Assembly: GCA_017549905.1 (NCBI GenBank)
Contig: JAFYNC010000144.1
Span: 1 to 5,879 of the forward strand
From: Clostridia bacterium
Lineage (GTDB): Bacteria > Bacillota > Clostridia > Oscillospirales > Acutalibacteraceae
Length of the DNA: 5,879 bases
Direction: 5' to 3'
Positions 5,475-5,879 of this stretch are shown piece after piece. Position 1 is the first letter of the stretch. The number at the start of each line of letters is the position of its first letter. The notes beneath the pieces were generated by a model. It saw nothing but the letters and a program-made list of their open reading frames with translations. It did no database searches and was not told where the DNA came from. Position numbers and translations under genes: made by a program.

Positions 5475-5879
5475 AAATTGCTATCGGTTGCGACCACGGC
5501 GGACTTGAACACAAGAATGCTATTGCAGAAAACTTAAAAAACAGAGGATTTGAAATTTGCGATTTTGGTATTTACGAACAGGTTTCGGTTGATTATCCCG
5601 ACATCGCAGTTAAAGTTTGCGACAGTATTGTTAGTAAAGAATGTGAGCTTGGAATTCTTGTTTGTGGAACAGGTATTGGAATGTCTATTGCCGCTAACAA
5701 GGTTAAGGGTATTCGTGCCGCCGCTTGCAGTGAGCATTTTTCTGCTAAATATACAAGACTTCACAACAATTCTAACATTTTGTGTTTAGGCGGCAGAGTT
5801 ATCGGTGTTGGTACTGCAGTTGAATTAGCAGACCTTTTTGTTGATACCGAATTTGAAGGTGACCGCCACCAAAGAAGAA
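5471..5879 (+). CDS. rpiB: Ribose-5-phosphate isomerase B (partial, C-terminus missing)
   Basis: RpiB interconverts ribose-5-phosphate and ribulose-5-phosphate in the non-oxidative pentose phosphate pathway, in the cytoplasm. The 136 complete codons cover nearly all of a family of about 145-150 residues. Visible are GCDHGG (6-11), DYPD (41-44), the active-site loop CGTGIGMSIAANK (65-77, with Cys65 as the likely catalytic base), the sugar-opening His98 within RLHNNSN (96-102), CLGGRVIG (105-112), and the beginning of the C-terminal EGDRHQRR block (129-136). The ATG at 5471 shares ATGA with the tsaB stop and has AAGGAG (5455-5460) upstream with a rather long 10-nt spacing, so it is probably translated with tsaB. 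A LacAB galactose-6-phosphate isomerase subunit is a related alternative, but the Cys-containing CGTGIG loop and the absence of tagatose genes favour RpiB. Confidence 0.95.
   Translation, partial: MKIAIGCDHGGLEHKNAIAENLKNRGFEICDFGIYEQVSVDYPDIAVKVCDSIVSKECELGILVCGTGIGMSIAANKVKGIRAAACSEHFSAKYTRLHNNSNILCLGGRVIGVGTAVELADLFVDTEFEGDRHQRR

Noticed and set aside
5534..5789. Open frames on both strands within rpiB
   Set aside because: Both overlap a clear rpiB coding sequence with all family motifs, so they are shadow frames.

Overview
The window looks like ordinary chromosomal DNA from an AT-rich, low-GC Gram-positive bacterium. A Clostridia member, possibly in or near Oscillospiraceae/Ruminococcaceae, is my best guess. 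This rests on strong GGAGG-type ribosome binding sites, vegetative promoters, a tsaE-tsaB pair and Firmicute-like protein sequences; the family-level placement is inference. I see no mobile element, CRISPR array, RNA gene or phage gene. I did not find a convincing undescribed system. The most interesting material is in the regulatory DNA.

Left part (1-2970, minus strand): an arginine biosynthesis operon transcribed argG -> argH -> argC, with argC cut by the window edge. ArgG joins citrulline and aspartate to argininosuccinate, and ArgH splits that to arginine and fumarate. ArgC makes N-acetylglutamate semialdehyde earlier in the pathway. argG and argH are 13 nt apart; argH and argC overlap by 20 nt. 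A promoter with a 17-bp spacer lies in front of argG. One ARG-box-like site overlaps its -35 element and two more sit over the start site and in the leader, which suggests repression by an ArgR/AhrC-type regulator encoded elsewhere.

Middle (2971-4335): a single-gene unit for a RodA/FtsW-family peptidoglycan glycosyltransferase on the minus strand. It has a strong promoter (TTGAAT, 17 bp, TATAAT) and a GAAA-loop hairpin immediately after its stop codon. Its -35 region closely resembles the argG operator/-35 region.

Right part (4336-5879, plus strand): tsaE, tsaB and rpiB, divergent from rodA and tightly packed (2-nt gap, then a 4-nt ATGA overlap). TsaE and TsaB belong to the machinery that makes the t6A modification of tRNA; RpiB interconverts ribose-5-phosphate and ribulose-5-phosphate. 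rpiB is cut by the window edge close to its natural end. rodA and tsaE share a 115-bp divergent promoter region with back-to-back -35 elements.
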